Shown here: positions 11,587 to 19,818 of the stretch, in pieces
Position numbering within the stretch: position 1 is the first letter of the stretch
Layout of the letters: each line of letters starts with the position of its first letter
From: Aporrectodea caliginosa
Taxonomy: Eukaryota; Annelida; Clitellata; Crassiclitellata; Lumbricidae
DNA: 64,000 nucleotides
NCBI GenBank assembly: GCA_020284085.1
Contig: JACEVL010000005.1
Coordinates: 1,719,215 to 1,783,214 of the forward strand
Reading direction: 5' to 3'
Program-made: the position numbers and the translations under genes
Notes under the pieces: model-generated
Told to the model about the DNA's origin: nothing
Databases searched by the model: none
The model's input: the letters and a program-made list of their open reading frames with translations, nothing else

Positions 11587-12695
11587 ATGCCTGTTGATAA
11601 ATTTGGTCATACAGATTCCGGATCTATGCAAAGAGTTATAGCCGGAGGCGTTACGCTAACTCAGATAAATAATTCTTTTCTAAGGTTAGACGGAAGCAAC
11701 GACATTACCGGAGATATAGATATGGGTGGTCATCTTCTCGTAGGTTTACCGATTGATTACCCATCAGCGGGCAACGGCGATGAAGCCATTAGCTTTAGCC
11801 AGGCTACTGCTCTAGTCGCCGATAAAATCACTAATAGCGCCGCCCCAACCGCCGACGACCATTTAGCTAACAAAAAATACGTCGATGAACGAGACGACAC
11901 GAAGGTATCGAAGACCGGTGATATCATGACGGGTAATCTATTGCTAAACATAGGGACTGATCGCTTCCGCACGATGGGGTGTAAGGATTTGAGAGGAAAT
12001 AAACAATTCCATTTGTTGTTGGGTAGTACGACGAATAAAATGCAATGTCAGGCGAACGCTCCTATTATATTGCAAACGACTGACGGATTTTTATGCAAGC
12101 AAGGGGAGCATGATATAATAAGATTCGGTAAATCGTCTACCGATCGTAGAATCGAACTGTATCAAAATATCACGATGAATGATAAATATATCGTTAATTT
12201 ACACGATCCCGCCGAAGCTCAAGACGCGGCTACGAAGAATTACGTCGATAAGTCTTGGAAAAAGTGTCATATCGGTTACATTCCTATTTTAGAAGCCAAC
12301 GATAGTATGACCGGTTTCATCGCTAGTGCCAGTTCGAGTAGCGAGGGGCATGAGGCGTATAGAGCTTTTAACAATCTCACAGCGGGTGATTCTTGGTTTT
12401 CAGGCGATGGTATAACCTCTTGGTTGCAGATCAAATGTCCCGAACCGGTTAGAATTTGAGAGTCGCGTTGAAAGTTAGAATGGCTACGCAGGGTGCTAGT
12501 CTCACCGCGAGTAACGATGGGGTAACGTTTACGGCATTATTAGCGATGAATACCGCGATACCGCCAGGACTGGCTCCTACATTTTTTAACATTTCAACGA
12601 CGACCGCTTATCAGTATTACAGACTTACGGTAGTAGAGGATGATTGGCTTAACAACGGAGTTCAGGTCATGCAATTATACATTTACGATACATAA
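11587..12695 (+). pseudogene. Fibre-like protein 2 with discoidin (F5/8C)-like head, frameshifted (copy A)
   Basis: Same N-terminal anchor as fibre 1, then repeated tail-fibre motifs (ITGDIDMGGHLLVGLP ... HLANKKYVDE; MTGNLLLN ... DAATKNYVDKS). The C-terminal ~150 residues look like an F5/8 type C/discoidin domain: EAYRAFNN, SWFSGDGITSWLQIKCPEP, LTASNDGVTFTALL, YQYYRLTV, MQLYIYD. Compared with copy C, one G is missing at about 12457, turning a Trp codon into TGA and breaking the frame (12459 stop; continuation 12456-12695). It is the last plus-strand gene before the convergence hairpin. Likely a receptor-binding fibre; inference from architecture. Confidence 0.7.
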
Positions 12696-12701
12696 ATAGC
12701 T

Positions 12702-12738
12702 GAATTTAAATAGAACTTATCCAGATCTATTTAAATTC
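12702..12738. terminator. Perfect hairpin between convergent gene blocks (copy A)
   Basis: 13-bp arms GAATTTAAATAGA and TCTATTTAAATTC with an 11-nt loop, directly after the fibre 2 stop and before the 3' end of the minus-strand block. Conserved at the same place in copy C despite flank changes. A bidirectional terminator or 3'-end signal is the simplest reading. Confidence 0.6.
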
Positions 12739-12766
12739 TTATAACTAACCGGTACTCTCTTCACTG

Positions 12767-13299
12767 CTACTCCGCCTCACTCGTTACGCACTCATACCTA
12801 GTGGTACTTTCTTCACTGCTACTACTCTCTTCACTCGTACTCTCTTCACTGTACTCTCTCACTCTACTCTCTTCACTGGTGGCACTTTCCTCCTCACTCA
12901 TACTTTCTTCACTCTCCTCGAAATTAATTAGATCTTTCTCCTCACTCTCTAACACTTTAATTTCGTATCTTTTTTATATACTTTTCCGTTAAACATCGTT
13001 ATTACACCCGCGTTTTGGTTAAGCGCTTTCGCGGCCTTATACATCGATGAGTACGAATCGACCAGACCCGTTTCCCGATCTAAGATTTCTACGCGTCTAG
13101 GATGTGTCCTTATTCGTTTCAACCTATCGTATTTTTCATCCTTACTCGTTATTTTCGGCGGTTGTTTCCAATTTTCCACAACCTCCAGAGTAAGCACGCC
13201 TTTCTCGACTAGCCGCGAAATCATTTGCGGTTTGTTGAGATAAGAATGTCCGCGAATATTGTGTTGTTTCATTAATTCTTTCAATTCTGGCAGCTTCAT
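12767..13299 (-). pseudogene. SAP/NUMOD1-like DNA-binding protein with acidic Ser/Glu tail, frameshifted (copy A)
   Basis: The N-terminus LPELKELMKQHNIRGHSYLN followed by KPQMISRLVEKGV looks like a SAP helix pair. A segment starting RRVEILDRETGLVDSYSSMY and ending NGKVYKK resembles the NUMOD1 DNA-binding module of homing-endonuclease-associated proteins. The tail is almost only Ser, Glu and Thr. In this copy a one-base difference after VYKK (near 12970) separates the N-terminal frame (13299-12949) from the acidic tail (12955-12767). It lies downstream of the major capsid gene in the same direction. Role unknown; binding the packaged genome or host chromatin is speculation. Confidence 0.6.
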
Positions 13300-13344
13300 G
13301 TTTTTATTTTATAATGATAATATTATTTCTTAAGTTAGAACTTT

Positions 13345-14631
13345 TTAGTACACCACGCTCATTTTCTGACCATCGGATTGGAATTTTAACAACTTATCCG
13401 AAATTATAACCGCATAAGCTTGTGTCCCAGCAGCGACCGCCGCGTTAAAAGTAGCTTTGATTTGGATATCGACGACCGACGATTTCAGTTTTTCCGACTG
13501 CTTACTAACGTCGAATACCATGAGTGGATATAGTTCTTTATAATCGACTGGGGTGATGTTACTTTGAGTAATCAGTTGATCCATTCCGTAAAATTTTTCG
13601 CTAAACGTCGCCGCGTCTCTGTAAGCTCTCGAAAATTTCTGGTTGGGGAATGATAGGTCGTAGTCGACGGCTGGGTATCTCTCTTGATTCAACATCACGT
13701 ACATGTTTTTGAGGTCGCAATGATCGAATATTGAGGGGTTACGTTCTTGGTCACCGTCGCGATCGCGTTGAAATCCGACGACTACCCACCTAGGTTTTTC
13801 CGGAGCAGTCTTGACGCTAAGACGCCAGCTAAAAGTAGTCGACTGCGGAACTGTTATAGTATCGCATTGTCGAGCGCGATAAGCAACTGGTACCGACGCT
13901 TTCGATTCGATAGTTTTATATAACTGCGCCCTTTCCATGTCCGACGGAGTAACGTGCGGCATAAACCACGAGATTTTACCGACGTCGATTTTTCCCGCAT
14001 TCGCGGCCGCGAGTCTAAAAATTGCGTCGTCGTCCGATTTGCGAACCAGCGTTAGCGTATGCTTCAGTCCGTATACTATTTTATCGTAATCCTCACAAAA
14101 TCCGAAAATATGGCTAAGAGGCACTACAAAACTGAATGTTCCTTTAGCCGTTGGTTTTTCAATAAGATACACATGACGAGTCATGAAACCCGCGTTATTC
14201 GCTGACACCGCGGTCGCACCAGTGTCTTTACACCATAATTGGTTAAGGCCTTGCGCTTTGGCGAAGTCGTCCGGATATTTCAACAAACCCAGCATCGTCG
14301 TTGCTTGTCCCGGGTGATATACCGTTTCGATATCTTGATTCGATAGGGAATATCCGATTTGACTGAAAAGATGCATAAGCCCGTTGTTGGCGATGGCTAC
14401 CTCGTCTGCATTAACGTAAAAGGTTCCATCCGCTTTAGTCAGTCTACCTTCGATCAGCAAGTAAGACTCGGCGGGATGACAAAATAGATCTTGGGTTTCT
14501 ATAGTTATGCGAATCTCACCGGCTGAGTTAAGATTCGTTCTAGCTACTGGTTCGTATTCGTGCCACTCATATTTTTCAATTCCTTCGTCGACTGACGAGG
14601 CTTCTGTAAAGTTTAGAATATCCGATTGCAT
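13345..14631 (-). CDS. MCP: Putative major capsid protein (F54H12.2-like family)
   Basis: A 428-residue intact protein starting MQSDILNFTEASSVDEGIEK. It belongs to the protein family named in databases after C. elegans F54H12.2, a Maverick-encoded protein, and fills the place and size expected of a double-jelly-roll major capsid protein. The sequence is beta-rich with few repeats and no membrane segment. It is the largest gene of the minus-strand structural block, with a TAATTAAAA block immediately before the ATG. Family recognition is from memory; the double-jelly-roll fold is inferred. Confidence 0.75.
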   Translation of the reverse strand: MQSDILNFTEASSVDEGIEKYEWHEYEPVARTNLNSAGEIRITIETQDLFCHPAESYLLIEGRLTKADGTFYVNADEVAIANNGLMHLFSQIGYSLSNQDIETVYHPGQATTMLGLLKYPDDFAKAQGLNQLWCKDTGATAVSANNAGFMTRHVYLIEKPTAKGTFSFVVPLSHIFGFCEDYDKIVYGLKHTLTLVRKSDDDAIFRLAAANAGKIDVGKISWFMPHVTPSDMERAQLYKTIESKASVPVAYRARQCDTITVPQSTTFSWRLSVKTAPEKPRWVVVGFQRDRDGDQERNPSIFDHCDLKNMYVMLNQERYPAVDYDLSFPNQKFSRAYRDAATFSEKFYGMDQLITQSNITPVDYKELYPLMVFDVSKQSEKLKSSVVDIQIKATFNAAVAAGTQAYAVIISDKLLKFQSDGQKMSVVY

Positions 14632-14676
14632 TTTTAATTACCGAGGAGATTTTTTTATATAGTTATCGCGCGAGTT

Positions 14677-15186
14677 TTAATCCAGCTCCCTGTTGTTGTT
14701 GAGATGACGCACGAGATCTCGAATGGACACGGCATTCGAAGAAGACGAAGTTTTTCCGAGTCCGTAACCGGCTAATATATTATTAATATTAGTTCCAGCG
14801 TTGCTACTACTAAGCCCCACGCCGTTATCGATTAACCTCGCTAAGATAGCCGCATTCTCTCGCGTAAGCTTCGCTGGTGGTGGTATCGTTTCAACCTCTC
14901 GATTTTCGACAGCGCGCGGTGACAGTACCGATGATGCTAAAAGTTTAGCGGCGGCTTTATCTACCAATCTTTTACCGGCTTCTACTGCGGTATTCTTTCC
15001 AACCTCTAGGGCCTTTTTACCCAACTCTTTCGCGGCATCTTTACCTACGCTTAGAGCGGTTGAGGCGACTCGGTTAGCAACGCCTGATGTAAAGAGCCTC
15101 TTGAAAACTCCGGTAATAGTATCGAATATTCCAGCTCCTCCTATAACGTGTTGTTTCTTATATCTTCTTTTAATAACGACTAGCAT
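14677..15186 (-). CDS. Basic pX/pVI-like virion core or membrane-interacting protein
   Basis: 169 residues with a very basic N-terminus (MLVVIKRRYKKQHV), then VIGGAGIFDTITGVFKRLF, a putative amphipathic stretch, then Ala/Lys-rich helices. The I-G-G-A-G string fits the adenain consensus (M/I/L)xGx-G, suggesting maturation by the nearby protease. Size, charge and the cleavage-like site resemble adenovirus pX/pVI-type cargo proteins of adintovirus-like elements. It is intact and lies between the capsid gene and the conserved gene at 15.2-16.1 kb, with TTATAAA directly upstream of the ATG. Function is inferred. Confidence 0.55.
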   Translation of the reverse strand: MLVVIKRRYKKQHVIGGAGIFDTITGVFKRLFTSGVANRVASTALSVGKDAAKELGKKALEVGKNTAVEAGKRLVDKAAAKLLASSVLSPRAVENREVETIPPPAKLTRENAAILARLIDNGVGLSSSNAGTNINNILAGYGLGKTSSSSNAVSIRDLVRHLNNNRELD

Positions 15187-15193
15187 TTTATAA

Positions 15194-16093
15194 TTATAAC
15201 ATTAAGTTTTTATACGAGTCTGTGTCTATAACCCCTTGTCTTTGCAGTTCCTCGCATATACCGATTATCTCGTTTCTAACCCCCGTATTACCCGCCTGGA
15301 AACTAGCGATTCGTAAAGACAACATTTTTACTAACGCATTCGGATCTTGCGGAATAACTACGACTCCTTCACCTGTTGAGGGCTTACCTTTCTTCGCTTC
15401 CCATATCGGTTTAACAATTTTCCACTTTTCACCTCTATTCGATTTCGGTTTATTAGGATTGTTCGGGAGGCTCATAGCATTCGTCGCGTGTAGAATCTCT
15501 GCGTAATCGTTGAGGTCTTTATCGTCGTATATCGACTCGTTCGGTTCCTTCATCGTCATCAATTCCCAAAGACCCGGAGTTCCCTCGTAAGTCTTATCCT
15601 TAACCGTTATATCATCTCCTTCGATGGTAATAGGCTGTCTCCGACATAAAATACTTTGTCTTTAGAGCGTATACCGAACGTCGTATCCGTCAACTTTTTA
15701 TTCGAAGCGTATTGTTGCAAGTATTTTGTCGCTATCTCTCCTAATTCTAAAGTTCTAATATCTTCGGGATCATCCTCGTAAGCCTCTATCGAAGGATACT
15801 GCGGAAACTGAATAGCTTTTATCGATGACGATATCGACGCGGGAAGCGCTTGTAGAGCGTTAGACGTGGCTGCTGAGTTTTCCTTAATAGTAGATAACAA
15901 AGCGTTTTGTTCTTTCGATATCGCTGATTGCGAGTCAACGATTGGCTTGTACAAGCTTCGTTAATTCTTGCTGCATCCCTATATCACCTAATTTCTCAGA
16001 TAGAAAGTTCTGTTGAATATTCTTCTTCGTCTTGAGAAAATCTGCGACGATTAAATCTCTTTTTGCTGGATCGGTAATCTTTAGAAATGACAT
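15194..16093 (-). pseudogene. Conserved Polinton protein of unknown function, two frameshifts (copy A)
   Basis: One gene in three pieces: start at 16093, a first break near 15950 (one extra base relative to copy C), a second break near 15630 (one missing base), then 15562-15194. Visible blocks include KSTVK-free helical N-terminal sequence, LPASISSSIKAIQFPQYPS, TDTTFGIRSKD and KWKIVKPIWEAKKGKPSTGEG. From memory this TFGI...GTPGLWEL...KPIWE type is widespread beside capsid genes of metazoan Polintons, but I know no function. The promoter lies in the palindrome at 16092-16133. Confidence 0.6.
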
Positions 16094-16133
16094 TACGTTT
16101 TAAAATAATAGTATAATGTTTTTAAAACGTAAT
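16092..16133. promoter_or_regulatory. Perfect 14-bp-arm palindrome over a start codon (copy A)
   Basis: Arms ATTACGTTTTAAAA (16092-16105) and TTTTAAAACGTAAT (16120-16133) flank a 14-nt AT-only-like loop. The left arm covers the ATG of the downstream gene. It is preserved in copy C at 39307-39348. Confidence 0.7.
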
Positions 16134-16206
16134 TGATTTTACGTTTTACGTTTTACGTTTTTACTACGTTTTACGTTTTACGTTTTTACGTTTTTACGTT
16201 TTACGT
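16134..16206. repeat. ACGTAAA iteron array (copy A)
   Basis: About nine imperfect 7-9-bp repeats of TTTTACG/ACGTAAA. They begin next to the palindrome and run into the stop codon of the gene at 16201. Also present in copy C. Confidence 0.75.
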
Positions 16207-16797
16207 TTTCATCGATTTCTCACCCACGTTCTTAAACGACTCGGTCATAGTTTCTCGAATTCCAGGTTCTTTGTCTATACTAACTTTAGTCTCGCTTCTG
16301 ATCTCTTCTTTCATTTCATTGAATTTCGTGAGTTCGTTTAGAATAAGCGAATATTCCTCATCTGAAATATAACCGTCTTCTAAGGCTTTCGAAACGTAGT
16401 CGCTTATCGTGTTGAGTTTTACCACTGCTAACGTTTTAATCTTTTCATGCTTCTCTACCTTTAGTGTGAACTTTCTGTTAACCACACGTCCGATCATGCT
16501 AAACACACCCGCTCCAACCGCCAATCCTTGTAGAGCTACAGCTACCGGTGCTGCGACTATCGTAGACAGAACCGCGATCGTTGAAGCGGTAGAAGCTAAC
16601 GCGACTAGATCCGATATTGTATCTACTACGTTAATAATCCTAACGCCTTTACGATACTTCATGTTTAAACCCGCTCTTTTATCTCGTTCTGTTTCGATTT
16701 CTTTTTGAATTTCAACGATCTTCGCGAGTCGGTAAGCGTGAGCTGTTCCTTCAACCGCATCCGTTTTCATTATGATTGTTGTATTTCCTGGTGGCAT
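16201..16797 (-). CDS. Conserved Polinton protein with central hydrophobic region
   Basis: 198 residues starting MPPGNTTIIMKTDAVEGTAH. A charged N-terminal helix (KIVEIQKEIETERDKRAG) is followed by a long Ala/Val/Gly-rich segment (residues ~62-108, e.g. IAVLSTIVAAPVAVALQGL), likely one or two membrane helices, then a charged helical C-terminus. The last codon and stop lie within the iteron array. Not recognised as a characterised family; a virion membrane or membrane-disrupting protein is possible. Intact in both A and C. Confidence 0.6.
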   Translation of the reverse strand: MPPGNTTIIMKTDAVEGTAHAYRLAKIVEIQKEIETERDKRAGLNMKYRKGVRIINVVDTISDLVALASTASTIAVLSTIVAAPVAVALQGLAVGAGVFSMIGRVVNRKFTLKVEKHEKIKTLAVVKLNTISDYVSKALEDGYISDEEYSLILNELTKFNEMKEEIRSETKVSIDKEPGIRETMTESFKNVGEKSMKT

Positions 16798-16808
16798 CTT
16801 TCTTTTTT

Positions 16809-17246
16809 TTAATTAAACAATTTAATTTTAAAATCATCACTCCTACTGCGAGAGGTATGAGCGACTAAGCATAACGAATCTCCTTCGTTTATGACAACTT
16901 CCGAATCGGAATCGTTTAAAATTGTAATGACGATGTCTTCGGTATTTTTAGAAACAACATCGTCTTGTAACCCGCAATTCTGTATTTCCTGTTTGAGCTG
17001 CACTTTACACCATCCTCTTCTCATTCGAACGCCGAGTCCGAGCTCAAGCGTTTCAGTTTCTTTAGGATTAATCGTTATCGTTCGTTGAGTAAAAATCTCA
17101 TATACTTGACAGCCTGGGTGCTTTACGGGTTTGTGAGCCACTTCATTCTTAGGTAACCACTCTACCGGGTTTATTGGAAAGTTTTTCGAACGAACGGGTT
17201 TCGTCCATCCCATTTTATGTATCGGTCTTATCCAGTTTCGAGACAT
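16809..17246 (-). CDS. Small beta-rich protein, possible dUTPase-like fold
   Basis: 145 residues starting MSRNWIRPIHKMGWTKPVRS. The C-terminal two thirds show TITINPKETETLELGLGVRM then IVITILNDSDSEVVINEGDS and LCLVAHTS. This order of beta strands and the I-x-x-G-D-x-L-x-L-V ending recall trimeric dUTPase-like domains. The dUTPase catalytic GVID(x)DYRG-type motif is not visible, so enzymatic activity is unlikely. The dUTPase comparison is a weak inference; a structural jelly-roll is the alternative. TTTATAAA abuts the ATG. Confidence 0.45.
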   Translation of the reverse strand: MSRNWIRPIHKMGWTKPVRSKNFPINPVEWLPKNEVAHKPVKHPGCQVYEIFTQRTITINPKETETLELGLGVRMRRGWCKVQLKQEIQNCGLQDDVVSKNTEDIVITILNDSDSEVVINEGDSLCLVAHTSRSRSDDFKIKLFN

Positions 17247-17274
17247 TTTATAAATAGGATATAAAAGTTTTAAA

Positions 17275-17886
17275 TTATAGCAGCCACCCGAGAATCGGAA
17301 TGTTTGAAAATGGAGAATTAGGTCCGAGTATAAGCCCTTTACCAGTTTTCATAAACAACCCTTTACCAGTTTTCATATAGAGACCATCTCCTCGACCATC
17401 TAATCCAGATCCCCTCCACGGTTTTAGGTAAAGACCTTCTCCTTGTTGAACTATCTTGGCGTTTCTATCTCCTCTTCTGATGTATATCACGCCTCCGGAT
17501 CCGCTAATTTTATCGATGACTTTCGAAGCAGCTGCAGAGCCTACACCGGCTAAAGCTCCAGTCGCGAGACCTGGTAGTACTTTGGAAAGAAGGAATTTAC
17601 CAGCCGTTGCTAGAAACGGTAGAATAGCGCCGATGAATCCGCCTTCGACTTTGGCGTTATGAACTAACTGCGTTTTACTCATTTTAATCGTCACACCCTT
17701 CCCATTCTCATACGCTTTCTTCATCTTGTTAATTTGCGCTTGAGTTAGAGCTAATACGTATTCTCCCGACAGATCATCGTGAGACAGTTTAATACTCACG
17801 CCATCACACCCCGCTTCGAGCGCTCTTTTAATTTTGTCTTTCTGTCCTTCCGAAATATTAACTTTTACATTCGTGTACCGACTCAT
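17275..17886 (-). CDS. Glycine-rich protein with membrane-active-like segment
   Basis: 203 residues. The N-terminus has two related units of about 45 residues (VKVNISEGQKDKIKRALEAG ... VSIKLSHDDL and LALTQAQINKMKKAYENG ... VTIKMSKTQL). A segment GGFIGAILPFLATAGKFLL and its continuation is strongly hydrophobic and amphipathic (~82-125). The C-terminus has repeats GLYLKPWRGSGL, GLYMKTGKGL, GLFMKTGKGL. LDGRG fits the adenain cleavage pattern. Comparable genes in adintovirus-like elements are thought to be membrane-lytic or pVI/pX-like; that role is inferred. Intact in A and C. Confidence 0.55.
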   Translation of the reverse strand: MSRYTNVKVNISEGQKDKIKRALEAGCDGVSIKLSHDDLSGEYVLALTQAQINKMKKAYENGKGVTIKMSKTQLVHNAKVEGGFIGAILPFLATAGKFLLSKVLPGLATGALAGVGSAAASKVIDKISGSGGVIYIRRGDRNAKIVQQGEGLYLKPWRGSGLDGRGDGLYMKTGKGLFMKTGKGLILGPNSPFSNIPILGWLL

Positions 17887-17920
17887 TTTATATATAACTA
17901 AGATAAACTTTTAATAGTAC

Positions 17921-18649
17921 TCACACTTCTCTTATGTGAAATCTAATCGACAATTCCTCTCCTCTAAGGTTAACCAACTTTCCATTTTGGTCGGTAAGCT
18001 TCGTTTCCATCGATGAAATCGTACTCAGCGTGATTGGAAGATACACTAAATTAGTGGGTACTTCGATAATCTTATAACCCGGTCCCACGTTAGGGAAAAA
18101 CGAATATAACACGTTCGCCGTCGATCCGTTGGTATACGAGGCCCCGATTATATCGCTCGTTACCCTCAAACTGGTTACGTTCATTATGTTTACTATTTGT
18201 TCGGATTCGTTATACCCCTCCGAATATGTCCGGCGATTGAAACCTAGGACCGTTCTAATCGAGTTGTCCGATGTAAAATCAACTTTATAATTCGGCGCAA
18301 TAGTTAGCACGGATTTTAACGTATTACTATTTGGTTCTATCGAAATATTAGGTTGTGCGTCAGCATCATTATAATGCCCACGCTCTTTCATGATTCTCTG
18401 CAGGTAATCGTTTACATCCGTAATTTCATAACACCCCTCCGGAATGAATACATCAAACCATTCATGGTCTCTGGTTTCAGCCAATCTTCTATCGGCGTTG
18501 GGTGTATATCTGAAATGGTTGTTCGTAGCGTCAATATTCGGAAAACTAAAATAAGTTTCTAAATTAATAAGACACATTTCGTACTTTTTACTCGCGTCCA
18601 GTTCGATTAGCGGATTAAACTGAGTCCTAATCTTCGCGTTCTTTTTACT
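17921..18649 (-). pseudogene. mCP: Putative minor capsid (penton-type) protein, N-terminus replaced (copy A)
   Basis: Residues after SKKNAKIRTQFNPLIELD match the copy C gene through the C-terminus TDQNGKLVNLRGEELSIRFH. The frame runs on to an ATG at 18739, but the first ~30 codons are non-homologous to copy C and fall in host-exon-like DNA, so the true N-terminus is lost. In copy C this gene follows the packaging ATPase, and its length (~270) suits the single-jelly-roll minor capsid protein of Polintons. Assignment is by position, size and beta-rich character. It also provides an uninterrupted version of a region deleted in copy C. Confidence 0.6.
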
Positions 18650-19652
18650 CATTCGTGATACTATCATCTGTTGTGCTCTGATATGTAGCATCATAATGCT
18701 GCCTTCCGACCACAGCTTCAACAGATTTGCATTCGCCACGCAAATTGAAAGGAATATTTTTCTGTGCTCTGCAACAGAGCTGGGTCGTATTAAACACTGA
18801 GCCTCCTCAAATGTACAGGCTTCTAATGCTGGGAATTGGTCACCAATCGAGCCTCGACTGATGAACCACTTTGATCGAAAGAAATTCGTTCGCAGTGATA
18901 CTCTTCTCGTCGCAGCCAGGTTTGCACTGCTGGTTTATACGTAGCTTGTATAATGGAATCTTTAGTGGTCTCAGCCAAGCGGCTTGTCATCGTAATATCT
19001 ACCTGAATCTCCGTTTTCCACGCATTATCTTCTGAAGCTTGCTTCCTATATGGTATCCAGTCGAATGAGGTCATCGGAATCTGTCCGGCGTTCACAGTGC
19101 GAGAATCAGAACCACCCAGCCTAGCCTGCTTTTGGCTGAAATGAGCAGGTCATTACGCCTGCACTTCACAGCACTCAGCGTGGAATTTCACTTCATCGAT
19201 TTCGTAGCTGTTTAGCAAATCTCTTTATCACGACGGTCTTCGAATCACAAACTTATTTTTGTTGGATTTTATTAAAATACCGAGTCTTGACTTCTCAACG
19301 ACATTCGCAGCCTGAGCTCTATCACAATCCGGCAAAGAATTGGTTTCGACCTGGCGCCCAGCCTCTACTTGCAGTCAAAACATCGTTTAAAACGAGATGG
19401 CGTAGCATTATTCAACAAAGCGTTGAACATGATCGTCTGTCAAGCTTTTGGTAAAGTTCGATGATATCACGAGATCCGCTGCATATGCGTGTGAATACCT
19501 GACCAGTTGCCACTTCGCATGCCATTGCTTTCTCAACCATTTATAGCAGATTTCAAGTTTTCGAGTACTCACCTCGTATTCGCAAATTGCGCAGGCAGGT
19601 GAATTTGTTTCACTCGCAGGCTTACATATTCGCATATCGAGTGCCTACAGGA
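18650..19652 (-). pseudogene. Decayed copy of part of the left-edge host exon
   Basis: Aligns on the minus strand with segments of the exon at 7-2096, for example CAACAGAGCTGGG (18773 and 1191 regions), GATCGTCTGTCAAGC (19431 and 1777 regions) and AGTGCCTACAGG (19641 and 1968 regions). By eye similarity is about 60-70%. The matching peptides (MVEK.., SLTDDHV) fall in different frames here, so it is not coding as a unit. It abuts truncated Polinton A on one side and Polinton B on the other. Confidence 0.55.
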
Positions 19653-19767
19653 GTAGTAAATGTTCTTATCTGGAACAACCACCCAATAACCACCCAAACT
19701 ATTGTTATTATTACAAATTGAACCTATAAGAAACCACATTTATATATAATACCCAAGTTCTCGCTAT

Positions 19768-19818
19768 GACTCATCGATTGAAACTATCGGAAATCCCCAA
19801 GGTATCGATCGATGAGTC
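19768..19818. promoter_or_regulatory. Inverted repeat upstream of PolB (copy B)
   Basis: Same 11-bp arms as in copy A (19768-19778 and 19808-19818). Confidence 0.6.

Larger units (their letters stand above)
2783..18649 (+). mobile_element. Polinton/Maverick element A (truncated, contains copia insertion)
   Basis: It carries, in order, protein-primed PolB, a zinc/HNH remnant, an adenain-like protease, two fibre genes (plus strand), then a convergent minus-strand block with SAP/NUMOD protein, major capsid, pX-like protein and putative minor capsid. The left limit is set by where homology with copy B begins (AGTAGTAAATGTTCTT at 2783 and 19653). The AG start is compatible with Polinton termini, but the partner end is missing. 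The right limit is inside the minor capsid gene, where similarity to copy C stops and host-exon-like sequence begins. Integrase, ATPase and PLA2, which lie beyond the minor capsid in copy C, are absent. Confidence 0.9.

Noticed and set aside
12801..12992. Leu/Ser-rich plus-strand frame (also minus 42225-42677)
   Set aside because: Antisense of the acidic Ser/Glu tail and SAP/NUMOD gene.
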